Assembly (NCBI RefSeq): GCF_004210375.1
Contig: NC_134834.1
Location: forward strand, 151,065,009 to 151,129,008
Reading direction: 5' to 3'
From: Tachypleus tridentatus
Lineage: Eukaryota > Arthropoda > Merostomata > Xiphosura > Limulidae
Length of the DNA: 64,000 nt
Positions 35,947 through 48,120 of this stretch are shown here, one piece after another; position 1 is the stretch's first letter, and each line of letters begins with the position of its first letter. The position numbers and the translations under genes are program-made. Below the pieces are notes generated by a model that did no database searches, was not told where the DNA came from, and saw only the letters and a program-made list of their open reading frames with translations.

Positions 35947-36424
35947 TTTAATATATAGATTATAAATTGTCAATAAGTTCCTATTGTGCATGTATTTTGA
36001 AGTTGGATGAACTGGTAACTTCCTTTATGTCATAGAAGAGATCAATATAACATTCAAGATATTTTTTGTTTTTTTTAGATGCAACTATGAAATTTTTTAT
36101 TTAGAAAATTATTCATGTAAGAAGCATTTCTTAGTTTAAATAAAATTTTATGTAAGAAAACTGTTTTTAGTTAGAAATAAAGCCTTTTCTAATAGGAAAG
36201 AAATCCACTCTAAAAAGGAACCATTTTGAGAGTTGTAGTCCAGACTCTTTCCAACAGGTGGTCTCGTCCATAAAAGGTGATTACTAATTATGTATGGTAG
36301 AGTACTTCCATATGAATCAGTTGCAAGTTCATAACGTCATATGTAGCTGATACATAAAAATTATTTTTTTCAAATACATTCTGGGGAAGCAATGTTTCCC
36401 TTGCTTTCATGGACCGCACACTTT

Positions 36425-36605
36425 GGTTGCTGGACTATTTAAATTTTCTTTTTAGATTGGTTTACTATTTACAGGATTGTTAGGGCTAATGTCAGTCATT
36501 ACTATATTATTGAACTATTCCAATTTTTAATTGTAATGGTGTATTATTTCTACGTTAGGGCTAATGTCAGTGACTGTATTACAGTGTTGTTTGTTTACTT
36601 TTCCA
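36425..36605. repeat. About 90-bp degenerate minisatellite (Z, block 2, part 2)
   Basis: Two units with GTTAGGGCTAATGTCAGT, GACTG or CATTACTAT, TTGAACTATTCC and GTGTATTATTTCTACG, the same motif order as at 34470-34745. Confidence 0.6.
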
Positions 36606-36830
36606 AGTGTTACACCACTCTTGGTATTATCTGGATGTTGAACCTAAATATAACAATACCGGGTTTATTTTTAAATTATTCCATAATAAACTTCAGTTGT
36701 CATAACATTTTGGTTTCTTTTCGAGTGAAGTCACACTGGGCCTTTTACCGTGTCCGTAACGGGAAATAGAATCCCAAAGTTTAACATCATACGTCCGTAA
36801 ACTTATCACACTTAGGGACACTTAAGGTAT

Positions 36831-36836
36831 TTTATT
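36831..36836 (-). terminator. Polyadenylation signal of the oxidoreductase (block 2)
   Basis: AATAAA on the minus strand, 66 bases past the stop codon (36902-36904). The same signal is at 54611-54616 in block 3. Confidence 0.65.
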
Positions 36837-36901
36837 TACTGAAAATTATTATTTGATACCTTCCATGTAAGAAAATAGTACTTCACAATCTTACAGTAGT
36901 G

Positions 36902-39900
36902 TTACAGAACAACTATGTCCCAACTCATCCTGACAATTTTTCCAGTTCTCGCTGATTCTTCACAGGCCGATGCAATATTTGATGAGGCGAAAGTGTCATG
37001 CGGTCGAATTTCTACCTCAGAAAAACCTGAAAAAAAACCATTAAAAATTAAATCTGATTACGCATGCTTTATAAAAAATTCATATACCTTATTCATCATT
37101 ATGAACTGTACCCTATCAGTCGTCATAAATTTAGTTTTACTTTCAATAACCTTTTATTGTGATAATTAATAATCAGTTACTGATCACAAAATTCGACAAG
37201 CGAACTATAATAAGGACCTTTAACGTAATAGAATAAAACCCGTGTTTTTAAAGTGAACCTATGTTTTGTGAAAATGTATAAAACCTATTTGTTCAACAAA
37301 TATAAGCTACACGTTTTCGGGAAGACATTTTTAGGCAATAAATTGGGAAAAAAACTTTCCTCTTTTTGTGATTTGTATTCCAACATTTCATATTTTCATT
37401 AAGGTAATGAAATACATACTATATTCAGTTCAGGTAATAAACCTGTATTATCCGATTATCTGGTATCCCATCAAAATATTAGGTACGAATTGACATTATA
37501 TACCAATAACCTGATGTCATTCTTATCAAACTGTATGCTCTATTCACCTGATGATGGCCACTTGAAAACAAGGAATGTTATATCCATAAAATACCACATA
37601 ACTTGCTAGAAGGAATGTTAGGTTCTATGTAGTATGCTCGACATTACATCTATATTTCCCGCGAGAAAGTCCGTGCCACACCATAGATAATTTAGTTCCA
37701 TGAGAAACAAGGGAGAGTGGGAGCTTTGTGACTCCCTTTACTAACTTTCTACATTAAGAATATTTGCTCAAGATGTACAGAAATTTTGAGAAAGTTACAT
37801 ATTAAATTACATAGCAGGAAACACACACTGCAGTATTTATGCATACTATGTTTCTAACTTCTTTTACTATTGTAGGAGTTTCCATTATTACAGTTTTACC
37901 TTTAGTATGTGTTATAGTTACTTTTTCCGGTAGATAATACCTAACTTTGTCCTTAGGAATATTACTACAATTTCACACTTTGTAGTGAACGAAAGCCACA
38001 ATATTTACTGGTCAAATAGTTGATATCTAGCGGTTACGGCTTCCACTATGTCGAATAAGAACGACTAGTCACGTAGATAGCACCAGTTATTATGGGTGAA
38101 TCAGTTGGATTTACAGAGTCCTAATTGTTTTTTGATGTGAGCCAATCGATCGATAGATATGTCGAGAGTGAAACTGCTGATTGATTTATGGATCCAATAC
38201 AAGACAAAACTGTAGTATTCTAAAGCATCTACACACACATATTGTTTGTATTTTTAGGTATAATTACAGTTTTATACTTTATATCACGTAACCAATCTGT
38301 TTGTTTCTCAGCTTAAGTTCAGTAATTTAGCTAAATTATTATTGATTTAGTTATTTCATGCGGAAATCAGTTTTACTACAGTAATACAGTGACCAACACT
38401 ACAAGTTCATGAGTGGTCCAGGTTGGGAAAACTGTTGTTTATAAAAGAAATAAGGCGAAAAACATATATCTTCATGTCACAACCCAAAGTGTCTGGCCTT
38501 ATTTTTTCTTGTGAATGGACTGGGAGATCTGTAATAATTAGATTACGTTAACGATTACCGTTTATCTCAACCACACAATTTGTTATTTTTACTTTTCTGT
38601 AAAACGTTACCCCACGAGCAATGTGTTGTCCAGTTCAGCTTTTATATGAATTTGAATAATACACGAGTAAAAACATATTACCTTGGACAGTATCGAGGAA
38701 ATGTTCTATCTCAAAAGAATAGGCATCATTATATCGAGAAGCGAACGAGTAGCAGATAGGAACTGCGGTAGAGCCATTGGAACAGTGTGACACAACACCT
38801 GTTGGTCTAATGTTACCAGAATTCAACATACCCTTCGACCCAAAGACCTTGAAAATAAATAAAAATTATTGAAAACAAAAATAAAAAGACGTGTAAATAT
38901 TTTCAACGTTTAGTATACTGTTGTAAAGCGGTTAAATCTTGTATACTCTATTTATTTGTGCCGTTCCCAAAATGAAACTAAAATTAATTTTTAGTAGTTT
39001 GACTTTTTTTCACTTCATTACAGTTCCAGCACAATTAGAGATTGTGGTAAAAGAAAATAAATATACCTACTTATCTTTCTGCTTCAGGCTATATCCTTTA
39101 GTTGTAGAAACTTCCAGAAAATATCATTACTTTAAGTTACCTTTCCTCTTTCTAATGGATCAGCGAGTGATGAGTCTTTGGTCTTCTGGTGAGCGCAGCA
39201 CAGATAGCCCATTCTGTGACTTTTCGAAAACCAAAGACCGAATGACATTAATGAAAGCTCTATTGTTAATGAACATGATACTTATCTGCTTTCTAGTAAC
39301 TTTCGCTGGAAGCTGTCCACAACTTAGAAGTGATAGACTAGGGTGAATGCGGGTAGTCAACACCACCAAACAACTTTTCCCAACACACAGTGGAATTTAC
39401 CGTCGCTTCATAATGTTCTGACGGCTGAAAGTGCAAGTATGTTCAGTGACATGATTCGAACCCACAAGCCGCAGAATGTAAGTCAAGTGCTCGAACCACT
39501 GGGTCCTTTCTTATAGGCTTTCCATAATAATAAATTACTAAAAAAAATAGGACTTAGTGTTTAAAAATATGTTTAAATGGTCATCAACCCCTCAAAAAAT
39601 CAAGAAATACGTTTTGTTTTTTATTTGTTATTGTTCTTTTTAATTTCGCGCGAGGCAACACAAGGGATATCTGTTTTCGCCGTCCGTCATTCAGCAGTGT
39701 AAGATCAGATAGATGGAAGGCATCTAGTCATCACCACCCACCACCAACTCTTGAGCTACTCTTTCACCAACGAATAGTTGGATTGACCGTCATATTATGA
39801 CACTCCTACGGCTGAAAGGGCAGACAAGTTTGGTGTGACGGAATTCGAACCTGCGACCCTCAGATCGTGAAGAAACAAGTAAGTATTTTGAAAATTATGT

Positions 39901-42900
39901 GTTCTGACGCCTATAAAGAAAACAAGGTGTTGTTATAATCTGGTAGTTACCTCTATTCTCTGGTCGTACCCATAAACCGCACTTCTGCTGATATCCGTGA
40001 GACTGATGACCCCACTGGGAAAATTCATCACTATACCAGCTGTGTCAAAGTCATCAATGTCTTTGAAAAGACTGTTGAAGGCATGAGAGTGGGCGTACAC
40101 CGAGGTCGGAAGTTCCCCCAATATCCAGCAAATCAAGTCAATGTCGTGAATGGCAAAGTCGTGGAATAATCCACCTGAAAAGATTTCATCACATCTGTTT
40201 CTTGTTCGAAAAAGAAAAAAGTGGGTAAAACATAACATGGTCAACATAACTGGTGTCTTTCATAACTATTACACCTGGACATTTACACACACTGGAAAAT
40301 ACGAGAAACTCGTGATTTGAAAGGACTGGTTAATGCACTAGTTTGCTAATAGAATAAGTGTATTGAGAATACAACTTTAGTGGATGTGAGAGATAGCGTG
40401 AAATGCAAGGGCAAGATAAGTCATTTGAAGATGCCTAAGTTCCATATCAATTTAATCATTAACCCCATCACGACTACTCTAACTAGACGCCCGGTTTTGC
40501 CAGGACAGTTCCCCCATCCATTTTTTAAAAGTTTGTTCTAGTGTCCCGCAAACTTTTTTCGCGGGAAACACAAAACGTCTCAGTTTTGTGATAAAAACAT
40601 TAAACTGTCATTCACATTGAATCAAGGATGTAATGGTCCAGTTGGCTTGTTCGTTGTTGAAACACGTGCTCTTCTGCTGTCAAGTGCTCTCGAAAGCCCT
40701 GTGTGTATGTGTTGAGAAACTCAGTTTTTTAGTTAGTATATTTATAGCAGCTTACGTTTGTATGATTGATAGTTAGACGACTGTTTATTATTAAAAAATG
40801 TTTAATTTCTTAAAGTGCTTAAAAGAAAATGTTTTTAAACACTGAGAGCAGGCTTCATTTTATTTTCTTTCTTTTAGAGATGACCCACTCAGATAACACT
40901 ATTTCTAAAGCTGTGTTTTCGATAGCAGATTGGACGTTGCGGGCCACACTGCCAAGAAAAAGAAAAAAACAAGCAAACTGGGGACAAAGTCTGCACTGTA
41001 CCAGTTGTTCGGTTTGGAAATCTGGTCGCCCGAATTAGGATCCCCCTTACCTCAACGCACACAAACACACATTAGGTTGTTAATCTACACGTTGTACCAT
41101 ACGCGTAGTCATGTTTCTCAGAGAAGGTCTTTACGTATATTCCACAAATGGGTCTACATCTCTACCTCACCTACAGCATGTTCCTTACCAGATGTTTTCA
41201 GGTACTCTAAAGATGGCCGAGGAGAGTCTCGGTTACAAGTCTTCACCACTTGAATTTGTCCTACATCACCTCTTTCTATCCGGTCTTTTATGTTCTTGAA
41301 CCCTGGGTCAAATCGCCTGTAAAAACAACACAAAGAATAGAGTAAAGTATTCAGTCAGTTGATATTAAAAATAACAACCAACCACCGATGAATAGTTTTG
41401 AGGCTAGAAACAGGTCTGCTTGTACGTAGTTTCTACGATATTTTACCTGAATGGAAAACCATTTTTTTAATTGCTCATAAAATTAATTTTATTGTTACGT
41501 AAGGAAGTATTTCCTACCTGTTGAAGGCACATAGTAAAGGTTTTCCGGCTTTCGAAGCTGCCTCATAACATTTCACTGTGCCCTCTGTGGTGAGAGATAA
41601 TGGTTTTTCACAGAGAACGGCTTTACCTAGGTACGTGTTGAAGAAAACATTTTTAAATTTAAATGTAGAGATAGTTTTTCAAAAAGATAGCACTTTTGCG
41701 ATATCTATCGAATCTTCAGTTTTTTGCTATCAAGCTTTAAGTTTGTATCTGAAAGTTAGACAAACGTTATGGCTTTCCAATTATTTTTTTATCTTAATAA
41801 TGTATTCTCCTAAAATTGTTTTAGTTCTAATAGCTTCCGATAGGTGGAAAAACAAATATACGTAAAGCTGTGTGTGTTTTCTAAAAACAAAGCCACATCG
41901 GGCTATCTGCTGAGCCTACCGAGGGGAAGCGAACTCCTAATTTTAGCATTCTAAAGTCGTGGACATACCACTGTCCAAGCGGGGTGTACGTAAAAGTATG
42001 TAGTAGGGTGTCTGTTGACAGTTTAGAGAAATAAATTCCCTTATCGACACGTTGGTGAGCTTGCAGAAGAATTGTATAACCTCATAGAATTCTTATTTTA
42101 TTTATTGATCAACAAACCGATTTACTGACAGATGTAAACATGAAAAATAATTATTTTGGCTGAAGTATGAGAAAGAAGAATTTTCTCGTACAAATAACAG
42201 GTAGTAATAATAATCTGTAACAAAAAACAAGTTATACTGCTTATTTCTTTTTTTGATTTCGCGCAAAGATACAGGAGATCTATCTGCGTTAGACATTCCT
42301 AAGTTAACAGTGTAAAGCTAAAGGGAAGCCAGTCAGTCATCACCAACCACCGCCAACTTTTGACTACTCTTTTACTCAAGAATAGTGGGATTGACCGTAA
42401 CATTATCACACCCACAGGGCTGAAAGGTCGAGCAAGGTTGGTGTGACTGGGATTCGAACCCGCAATTCTCAGATTACGAGTTGAGCGCCCTAAGCATCTG
42501 GCCAAGTAATATTGCTTATTATTGCTATTATTGGGTTTTTATAACGATTTGTTACCTTTTAAACCAAAATAAATCATAAAAAAACATTTTGTAGGGCTTC
42601 AGGTTTAAAGTTATAAATATAAAAAGTTTCTTCTAATTTCGCCCTCTAGTGGCACAACAGTATGTCTGCGAATTTACAACGCTAGAAACCAAAACGGGTT
42701 TCGATACAACCCGATCTGGGAGACAAATTATGAAAATAAATTATATTCTCTTCATGCCATTTTTAAGAACACGTGGTTATTAATTACATATTTATTAGTA
42801 TTTGGCTGATGATAAAAGAGCCTAAATTATGACTCACCACTTTCTAGAGCCTTCTTGACAAGTTGCTCGTGAGTTTGCGTTGGCGTACAGATTACTACAG

Positions 42901-44325
42901 CTGTCACTCTGTAACATTACAAACATTGTTTTAATAAAGGACGGGCACGCTTATCTGGAGCGATTTAGATTATTTCGAGACGTGTGTTGTTATGTCTTAT
43001 TTCTCATATTCGTTTCTACCAATAGCCGACCATAAATCGAATGTATTAGAAAGGCACTTAATTAGTCAGTAATGAGATTTGGTGGTTCGTTATTCTTAAA
43101 AACACACCTGCTCCGTAGCAAAACATGTTAATCACCAGACTATTTTAGACCATTAAATGCTTGATGTATATATATTACATGTCAGCTATAGCTTAATTAC
43201 TGTATTTAGTCAATGTTTATAGTCTTCTAAACTTACATTAGAGCTAACCAAATCTACCACTTACTGAGGATCACAGAAGATGACATCAGACTCGGTCGGC
43301 GTCAACATTCTAGTGTTTGACAGCTTCCATTTATTTTGCACATAGTCCGTTCTGGACTGGCTTTTCTCCACACAGTATAACAGCTCAGATCGAGGGTTAG
43401 ACAATATTTTCTCAAAATGGATTGTTCCAATACGACCCAGTCCGAACAGAGCGATACCCACTTTATTGGCGCCAACATTGGTTTTCACTCCCTTCAAATC
43501 AGCTTCATAACTATATGAAAATAGTTGCAGAATATCTGGTTACGATATCCATAGACCCTTTTTCAAAGAACACAATATTAACTTAAACAGCGACGAAAAA
43601 AAACTGCCTGTTATAAGTAGAAACAATCGTTTCTATCTGACGCTGGAGTTCTATTCGAAGTCAAACCTATAACATTCAGTTTTTTCAATCCACCAATCTA
43701 TAAGTGATATCATATATTAGAGCTGATATATATCTTTCGTGTATATTATGATCATTATTGAACGAAGAACAAAACAATACAGATATTTCTCATTATTTTA
43801 AAGTAGTTCAGATTGAGGTTAAGTATTAAAATATCTAAATACAGCTTTTCTTAGTATATATATTTTTTGCATAAATTTTAAAAGTTTGTGGCTAAATAGA
43901 AGGTTTGTACCCGCTTATTCTACCTCCCTGTTTTACTTTCTGCCAGGTGGCAGTGTATTTGATTTTTCCTTTTAAAGACAGAGCTGCACTATGGAATATC
44001 TGTGTTGTTCCACGATGAGTATGGAACTCCAGTTTTAGTGTTATAAGTCCCGAGAATTAGGAATGAGCATACTACAAGGGGACAGAATAGTGTGGTGCGA
44101 GAAAGAATTTTAAAGTCGTTCGAATAAAGTCACGTTATCTACTTAGTATTTTAATTTCTCAGACAGTTTATATTTCCTACTTGTGTGATTTTTCTTTTGC
44201 GATATTGTTGAAACACAAGCAGTAATAACAGCATACAGAATATTTATCCTACAATAACAATTATTCAAAATATCAAAAAAGTCTCACCTTAGGTACCTAT
44301 AGTCAGTTGCTGCAGCTGCACACAT
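36902..44325 (-). CDS. Inositol 2-dehydrogenase-like Gfo/Idh/MocA oxidoreductase, intact copy (8 exons)
   Basis: NAD(P)-dependent oxidoreductase of the Gfo/Idh/MocA family, closest in motif style to myo-inositol 2-dehydrogenase (iolG/YrbE-like); substrate not proven. Exons in transcript order: 44288-44325, 43265-43510, 42838-42908, 41518-41626, 41189-41316, 39951-40174, 38682-38847, 36902-37026. All introns are GT-AG, phases join, and the total is 1107 bp or 368 residues, about 25 longer than typical bacterial members owing to an N-terminal extension. The Rossmann motif GLGRIG is at residues 36-41, ICTPTQTH follows, EKP at 125-127 (cofactor/active-site motif), and the catalytic D203-x-x-x-H207-D208 is present. 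The ending ACEESARTGKIVRM is typical of the family. The start gives MCAAAATDYRYL; this short first exon is predicted from phase and ATG context and is the least certain part. Confidence 0.9.
39338..39507 (-). mobile_element. Degenerate tRNA-derived SINE (block 2)
   Basis: Counterpart of the block 1 copy at 29300-29466, in intron 6 of the oxidoreductase, with few changes. Confidence 0.5.
39633..39873 (-). mobile_element. tRNA-derived SINE, long-tail family (block 2)
   Basis: Counterpart of the block 1 copy at 29600-29843, in intron 6. One G fewer precedes the B-box region (GACGGAATTCG versus GACGGGAATTCG). Confidence 0.75.
40175..41188 (-). other. Intron 5 of the oxidoreductase (block 2)
   Basis: Contains the W/V boundary at 40693/40694, the point where block 1 is cut. 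A plus-strand reading frame with a KRKKQ run lies at about 40880-41038; it has no recognisable similarity. No repeat is recognised. Block 3 lacks 26 bp relative to 41008-41034. Confidence 0.5.
41867..41986 (-). mobile_element. Short tRNA-derived SINE, second family (block 2)
   Basis: The minus-strand head CCCCGCTTGGACAGTGGTAT is tRNA-like, followed by B-box-like GGAGTTCGCTTCCC, TCGGTAGGCTCAGCAGATAG and CCCGATGTGGCTTTG. It is flanked by TACGTAAA (41859-41866 and 41987-41994). It differs from the long-tail family by its short body. It lies in intron 3. Confidence 0.85.
42246..42512 (-). mobile_element. tRNA-derived SINE, long-tail family (block 2)
   Basis: Minus strand has TTGGCCAGATGCTTAGGGCG (A-box region), CGGGTTCGAATCCC (B box), ACGGTCAATCCCACTATTC and a tail ending GCGCGAAATC. 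Probable flanking repeat TGCTTATT (42238-42245 and 42513-42520). It lies in intron 3. Confidence 0.85.
43962..44062 (-). mobile_element. Degenerate short SINE, second family (block 2)
   Basis: Plus-strand AGAGCTGCACTATGGAATAT, then CTCCAGTTTTAGTGTTATAA, parallels AAGCCACATCGGGCTATCT and CTCCTAATTTTAGCATTCTA of the copy at 41867-41986. It is old, and it lies in intron 1 of the oxidoreductase. Confidence 0.45.
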
Positions 44326-44350
44326 TGTTTATAAGTCTTAGAACTGAATG
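44326..44350 (-). promoter_or_regulatory. Possible initiator of the oxidoreductase gene (block 2)
   Basis: On the minus strand TTCAGTTCT matches the arthropod initiator TCAGTY with its A at 44345, 20 bases before the predicted start codon. No TATA box is seen at the proper distance. The same sequence stands in block 3 (A at 62630). Confidence 0.35.
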
Positions 44351-44789
44351 CCACGTCCTCTCTCCGTAAAATGGAATTTCACAGCTCTTTCTCTGCGCTT
44401 TAGAGGATGTTTTCTGTCATATGACTGTTATAGAATGCTATGCTTGAGTGTTTCGTAACCGAATCACTCCCTCTACGTCAGAAAATATTAAACTCTCAGT
44501 ACTGATTTATGTTACTTGAATTGATGTAGAAAATACTCAAACGAACTTCTTAAGTTTATTTGAGTTGAAAGACTAGGGAATGAGTTTAAATCATGATTAC
44601 TTCATCCTATTTACCCCACGTTTGAACTGCGTTGGGACTAGTTAGTTTTTAAATTATGCTATATCATTATTTTGATAAAAACAAACAAACAAAACATAAC
44701 ATATTCTCATAATCGAGGGAAAATATTTTCCCGAATTGTAACAGCTTATGATGTAGGGGAGGAATTCACAAATGTGCACTTACTCTGAA

Positions 44790-45290
44790 ATTTACCATGT
44801 CTTATGATTTACACGGAGTTAGAAATCTTAACGGTTAGCCTACTCTAGCTTATGATTTACAAGGGGTAGAAATCTCAACGGTAGGCCTCTTCTAGTCTAT
44901 GATTTACAAGGAATATAAATCTCAACGGTAAGCCTATTCTGGTTTATATTTGTTTGTTTATGAATTTCGCACAAAGCTACTCGAGGGCTATCTGTGCTAG
45001 CCGTCCCTAATTTAGCAGTGTAAGACTAGAGGGAAGGCAGCTAGTCATCACCACCCATAGCCAACTCTTGGGCTACTCTTTTACCAACGAATAGTGGGAT
45101 TCACCGTCACATTATACGCCCCCACGGCTGGGAGGGCGAGCATGTTTAGCGCGACGCGGGCACGAACCCGCGACCGTCGGATTACGAGTCACACGCCTTA
45201 CGTGCTTGGCCATGCCAGGCCCTTCTGGTTTATGATTTACGAGGGGTATAAATCTCAACTAGCTTATGATTTACCGGGGGCAGTAACAAT
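44790..45290. repeat. About 50-bp minisatellite interrupted by a SINE (block 2)
   Basis: Units contain TTATGATTTACAAGG, GTAGAAATCTCAACGGTA and GCCTATTCTGG or similar; about three copies lie before the SINE (44800-44947) and two after it (45223-45285). The SINE therefore entered an existing array. Confidence 0.85.
44948..45222 (-). mobile_element. tRNA-derived SINE inserted in a minisatellite (block 2)
   Basis: Well-preserved copy. The minus-strand head begins GGGCCTGGCATGGCCAAGCA, with B box CGGGTTCGTGCCC and a tail ending in AAACAAACAAAT. The target-site duplication TTCTGGTTTAT (44937-44947 and 45223-45233) is cut from the minisatellite unit. Confidence 0.92.
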
Positions 45291-45299
45291 AATAACACT

Positions 45300-46392
45300 T
45301 ATAATGTAACAATAAAACCCAGTTTTCGTTGATAAAAAGTAGTCGAGCACTTGATAGTTGAGTAACTGCTTTCGCGAAATTCAGCACACAAAACTGGAAG
45401 ATAAAATTTGAACATAGCACACATGTATGGGTATAGACATTTGAAATCAATATCTTAATTGTTTTTGGTTGTGGCGGTGGTGTGGATATAATATTTTGGC
45501 TATTAAATGGAAACGTATTTATCTGGTGAATATAGGTGTTGAAATATTCCAACTTTAGACCATTATATCGGGCATATTGATTCCGATTATGTATTTTTAA
45601 AAATAATTACACATTATTTCAACCTCTAACAATTCTCAACTAGTTGTATCATTGGGTAAAAATTACTTTGTTTTTAGAATAGAGAAATAAGAAGCCATAA
45701 ACTGAGAGTAATTCTCTTGTGCACTCCGTTTACTATCAAACATGTTGGTGTCATCAACTTGTCTTACGTGTGTTATAAAAACAGAAAATTGAATGACAAC
45801 ACCTCAAAGACCTCGCAAGTTTCTCTGTTCATCGTAAACCAGTTTAATCCTGTTTTCGTTCCTTGGGGGTCACTCATGTGATTGAGATCGTACCAGATTT
45901 AGAGGGTTTAGTTTTTTCGCATCGTATTCTCTATGTACAAGAAAAAGAAAAAACAAAAAAGCTCAGTGAATAATTCGAAAATAAATCTGTGATATATCAA
46001 CATGAAATTGAATTAATTTAATAACATAGGAATAAGTCCGCAGAATAACAGGAGATTCGATCAGGATGTTTAATATGTAATAATGCTCAATATCTAAATT
46101 AGTGAGGCTGAGAAAAAAAGTGTGGACACTAGGTAATGCACAAATGAAAAATCTTTATTAATTCGTAGATGAAATGTTGTTAAACACTGAACAGTCACTT
46201 TTACTGGATCTTCGTTGAAATTCATTAATCTTCAATATCATTTACTAAGGTTTTTTTAATTCAACGTTCCTTACTTCTCAAGAAATATCGTACATACCCA
46301 GAACAACTGGTGTTGCTCGCGTGACTGAACATTTTCATTCAAACAAAGATGAGGCGATAACCTCGAGATGACACCCGGATTACCATTGAAAG
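45300..46392. other. Upstream DNA of the oxidoreductase (block 2)
   Basis: No gene, known transposon or tandem repeat recognised. It ends where a further SINE begins, just before the gap. Confidence 0.5.
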
Positions 46393-46421
46393 AGTTTGTT
46401 TGTTTTTGAATTTCGCACAAA
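46393..46421 (-). mobile_element. Edge of a SINE running into the gap
   Basis: GAGTTTGTTTGTTTTTGAAT followed by TTCGCACAAA is the tail end of the long-tail SINE family. The remaining part is lost in the gap, so the contig probably ends inside a repeat. Confidence 0.75.
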
Positions 46422-46921
46422 NNNNNNNNNNNNNNNNNNNNNNNNNNNNNNNNNNNNNNNNNNNNNNNNNNNNNNNNNNNNNNNNNNNNNNNNNNNNNNN
46501 NNNNNNNNNNNNNNNNNNNNNNNNNNNNNNNNNNNNNNNNNNNNNNNNNNNNNNNNNNNNNNNNNNNNNNNNNNNNNNNNNNNNNNNNNNNNNNNNNNNN
46601 NNNNNNNNNNNNNNNNNNNNNNNNNNNNNNNNNNNNNNNNNNNNNNNNNNNNNNNNNNNNNNNNNNNNNNNNNNNNNNNNNNNNNNNNNNNNNNNNNNNN
46701 NNNNNNNNNNNNNNNNNNNNNNNNNNNNNNNNNNNNNNNNNNNNNNNNNNNNNNNNNNNNNNNNNNNNNNNNNNNNNNNNNNNNNNNNNNNNNNNNNNNN
46801 NNNNNNNNNNNNNNNNNNNNNNNNNNNNNNNNNNNNNNNNNNNNNNNNNNNNNNNNNNNNNNNNNNNNNNNNNNNNNNNNNNNNNNNNNNNNNNNNNNNN
46901 NNNNNNNNNNNNNNNNNNNNN
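46422..46921. other. Assembly gap of exactly 500 N
   Basis: Five hundred undetermined bases. The round length suggests a placeholder and not a measured distance. The sequence after it restarts at the equivalent of position 23140. Confidence 0.99.
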
Positions 46922-48120
46922 AAAGATAACCACCTTGTTATAAAAATAAAGCAATCTTGGCTGAAGGCAGCTTTCCAAATAGTTTTTTTATTTTTGTAAA
47001 ATAGTATCATTCCCATCATAATTTAGCAACACCTGAAATCTTAACATCACTTCTATATCTGAATAATTTATCGACCATTCATTCCTTCATCTGTTATTTA
47101 TGTAAATAAATAAATAAAAACAAAGGCCCAAACAGTGACCACTGAGGTACCTAACTCATGACATTTATCTAAAGTGACTGAACTCTATTTGTAACAACCC
47201 TGTACTTTCTTCTATCCAGCCACCACCTGCCCTGTGAAAGTGGGTTTTCTCTGGGTGCTCCTGTTTCTCCCCACAGCTAATTTAGAAGCATTGGATTTAT
47301 TGACCCCACCAGCAGGTGACCTTGTAAAGTGCCCATCACGTTAGTCAAATATTGCTTTCTTCCAACTTTTCTATGTCCCAATTTCCAAAATTCTGAGATT
47401 GACTTTCATTCCTAAACTTTATGCAAAACTTAACTTATTATGTTAATGTTATTACACTCGCTCATGTATGAGGTAAAGGGAAATACCAATATCCCTGAAC
47501 ACCCTGTTGAGGAAAGTCTTACTTTCCTTTAAAACTAAATCCCTGCTACGGTATATAAATATATCCACCCAGACAGCCTATCTTCCATATATATATATAT
47601 ATATAGATATCTTGTACAAGTCTTTTATATGGCACTTTATCAAATGCTTTCTGAAATCCAGGTAAACCAAATCCACACACTTACCCTCATGTACATAAGC
47701 AGTAATATTTTCAAAGTGTCAAAAGATTTGTAAGACAATATTTTTCCCTTTGTGAAACCATGTTGACTATCCAATAAAATTCTGAACTTTGTTAAATGAT
47801 GTGACAAAGCATCTTATATCAGACTTTGCAAAACTTCGTACAACTGATGTAAGACTAATAGGCATATAATTACTGGAACTACTTCTATTACCTCCCTTGA
47901 AGATAGGAGTGATATTGGCTAATTTCTAATCTGTTGGTACTTGTCCACTAACACTATGTAACACAAATTTTGTTCCTGGATAGTATGTGTTATTTCTTAA
48001 CTGCTTATGTTGTAAAAGTACTGCAAATGGCCATAATTAATTCCCTTCAAACTTTGCTTTTGTGACCTGGATAATGAAATTTAGAAATTAACCTATTTTC
48101 CATGTAAAAATGGGCAAATT
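46922..48120 (-). mobile_element. CR1-like LINE relic (block 3)
   Basis: Counterpart of 23140-24330, with the same reverse transcriptase remnants (LANITPIFKGGNRSSSSNY, DSQHGFTKGK, VDLVYLDF-like) at about 47500-47950. A few substitutions and a two-base addition (CACACACTTACC versus CACACTTACC) separate the copies. Confidence 0.7.

Larger units (their letters stand above)
30661..46421. repeat. Repeat block 2 (Y-Z-W-V)
   Basis: Second block, running without a break from the block 1 junction to the gap. Y 30661-33669, Z 33670-37688, W 37689-40693, V 40694-46421. It lacks X. It matches block 3 from 48419 to the window end, apart from small indels, a 26-bp difference near 41008 and a 0.5-kb segment present only in block 3 near 58955-59462. 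It carries the one intact copy of the oxidoreductase. Confidence 0.95.

Noticed and set aside
35782-35991. 69-codon minus-strand frame with CSNRNLRVRGFNPRH
   Set aside because: It is translation of the SINE, including its B box, and recurs with every copy.
40829-41038. Plus-strand frame with a basic KRKKQ run
   Set aside because: It is intronic, altered by a 26-bp difference between blocks 2 and 3, and has no recognisable similarity.
46271-47019. Open frames of 177-235 codons across the N run
   Set aside because: They consist mostly of undetermined residues over the assembly gap.
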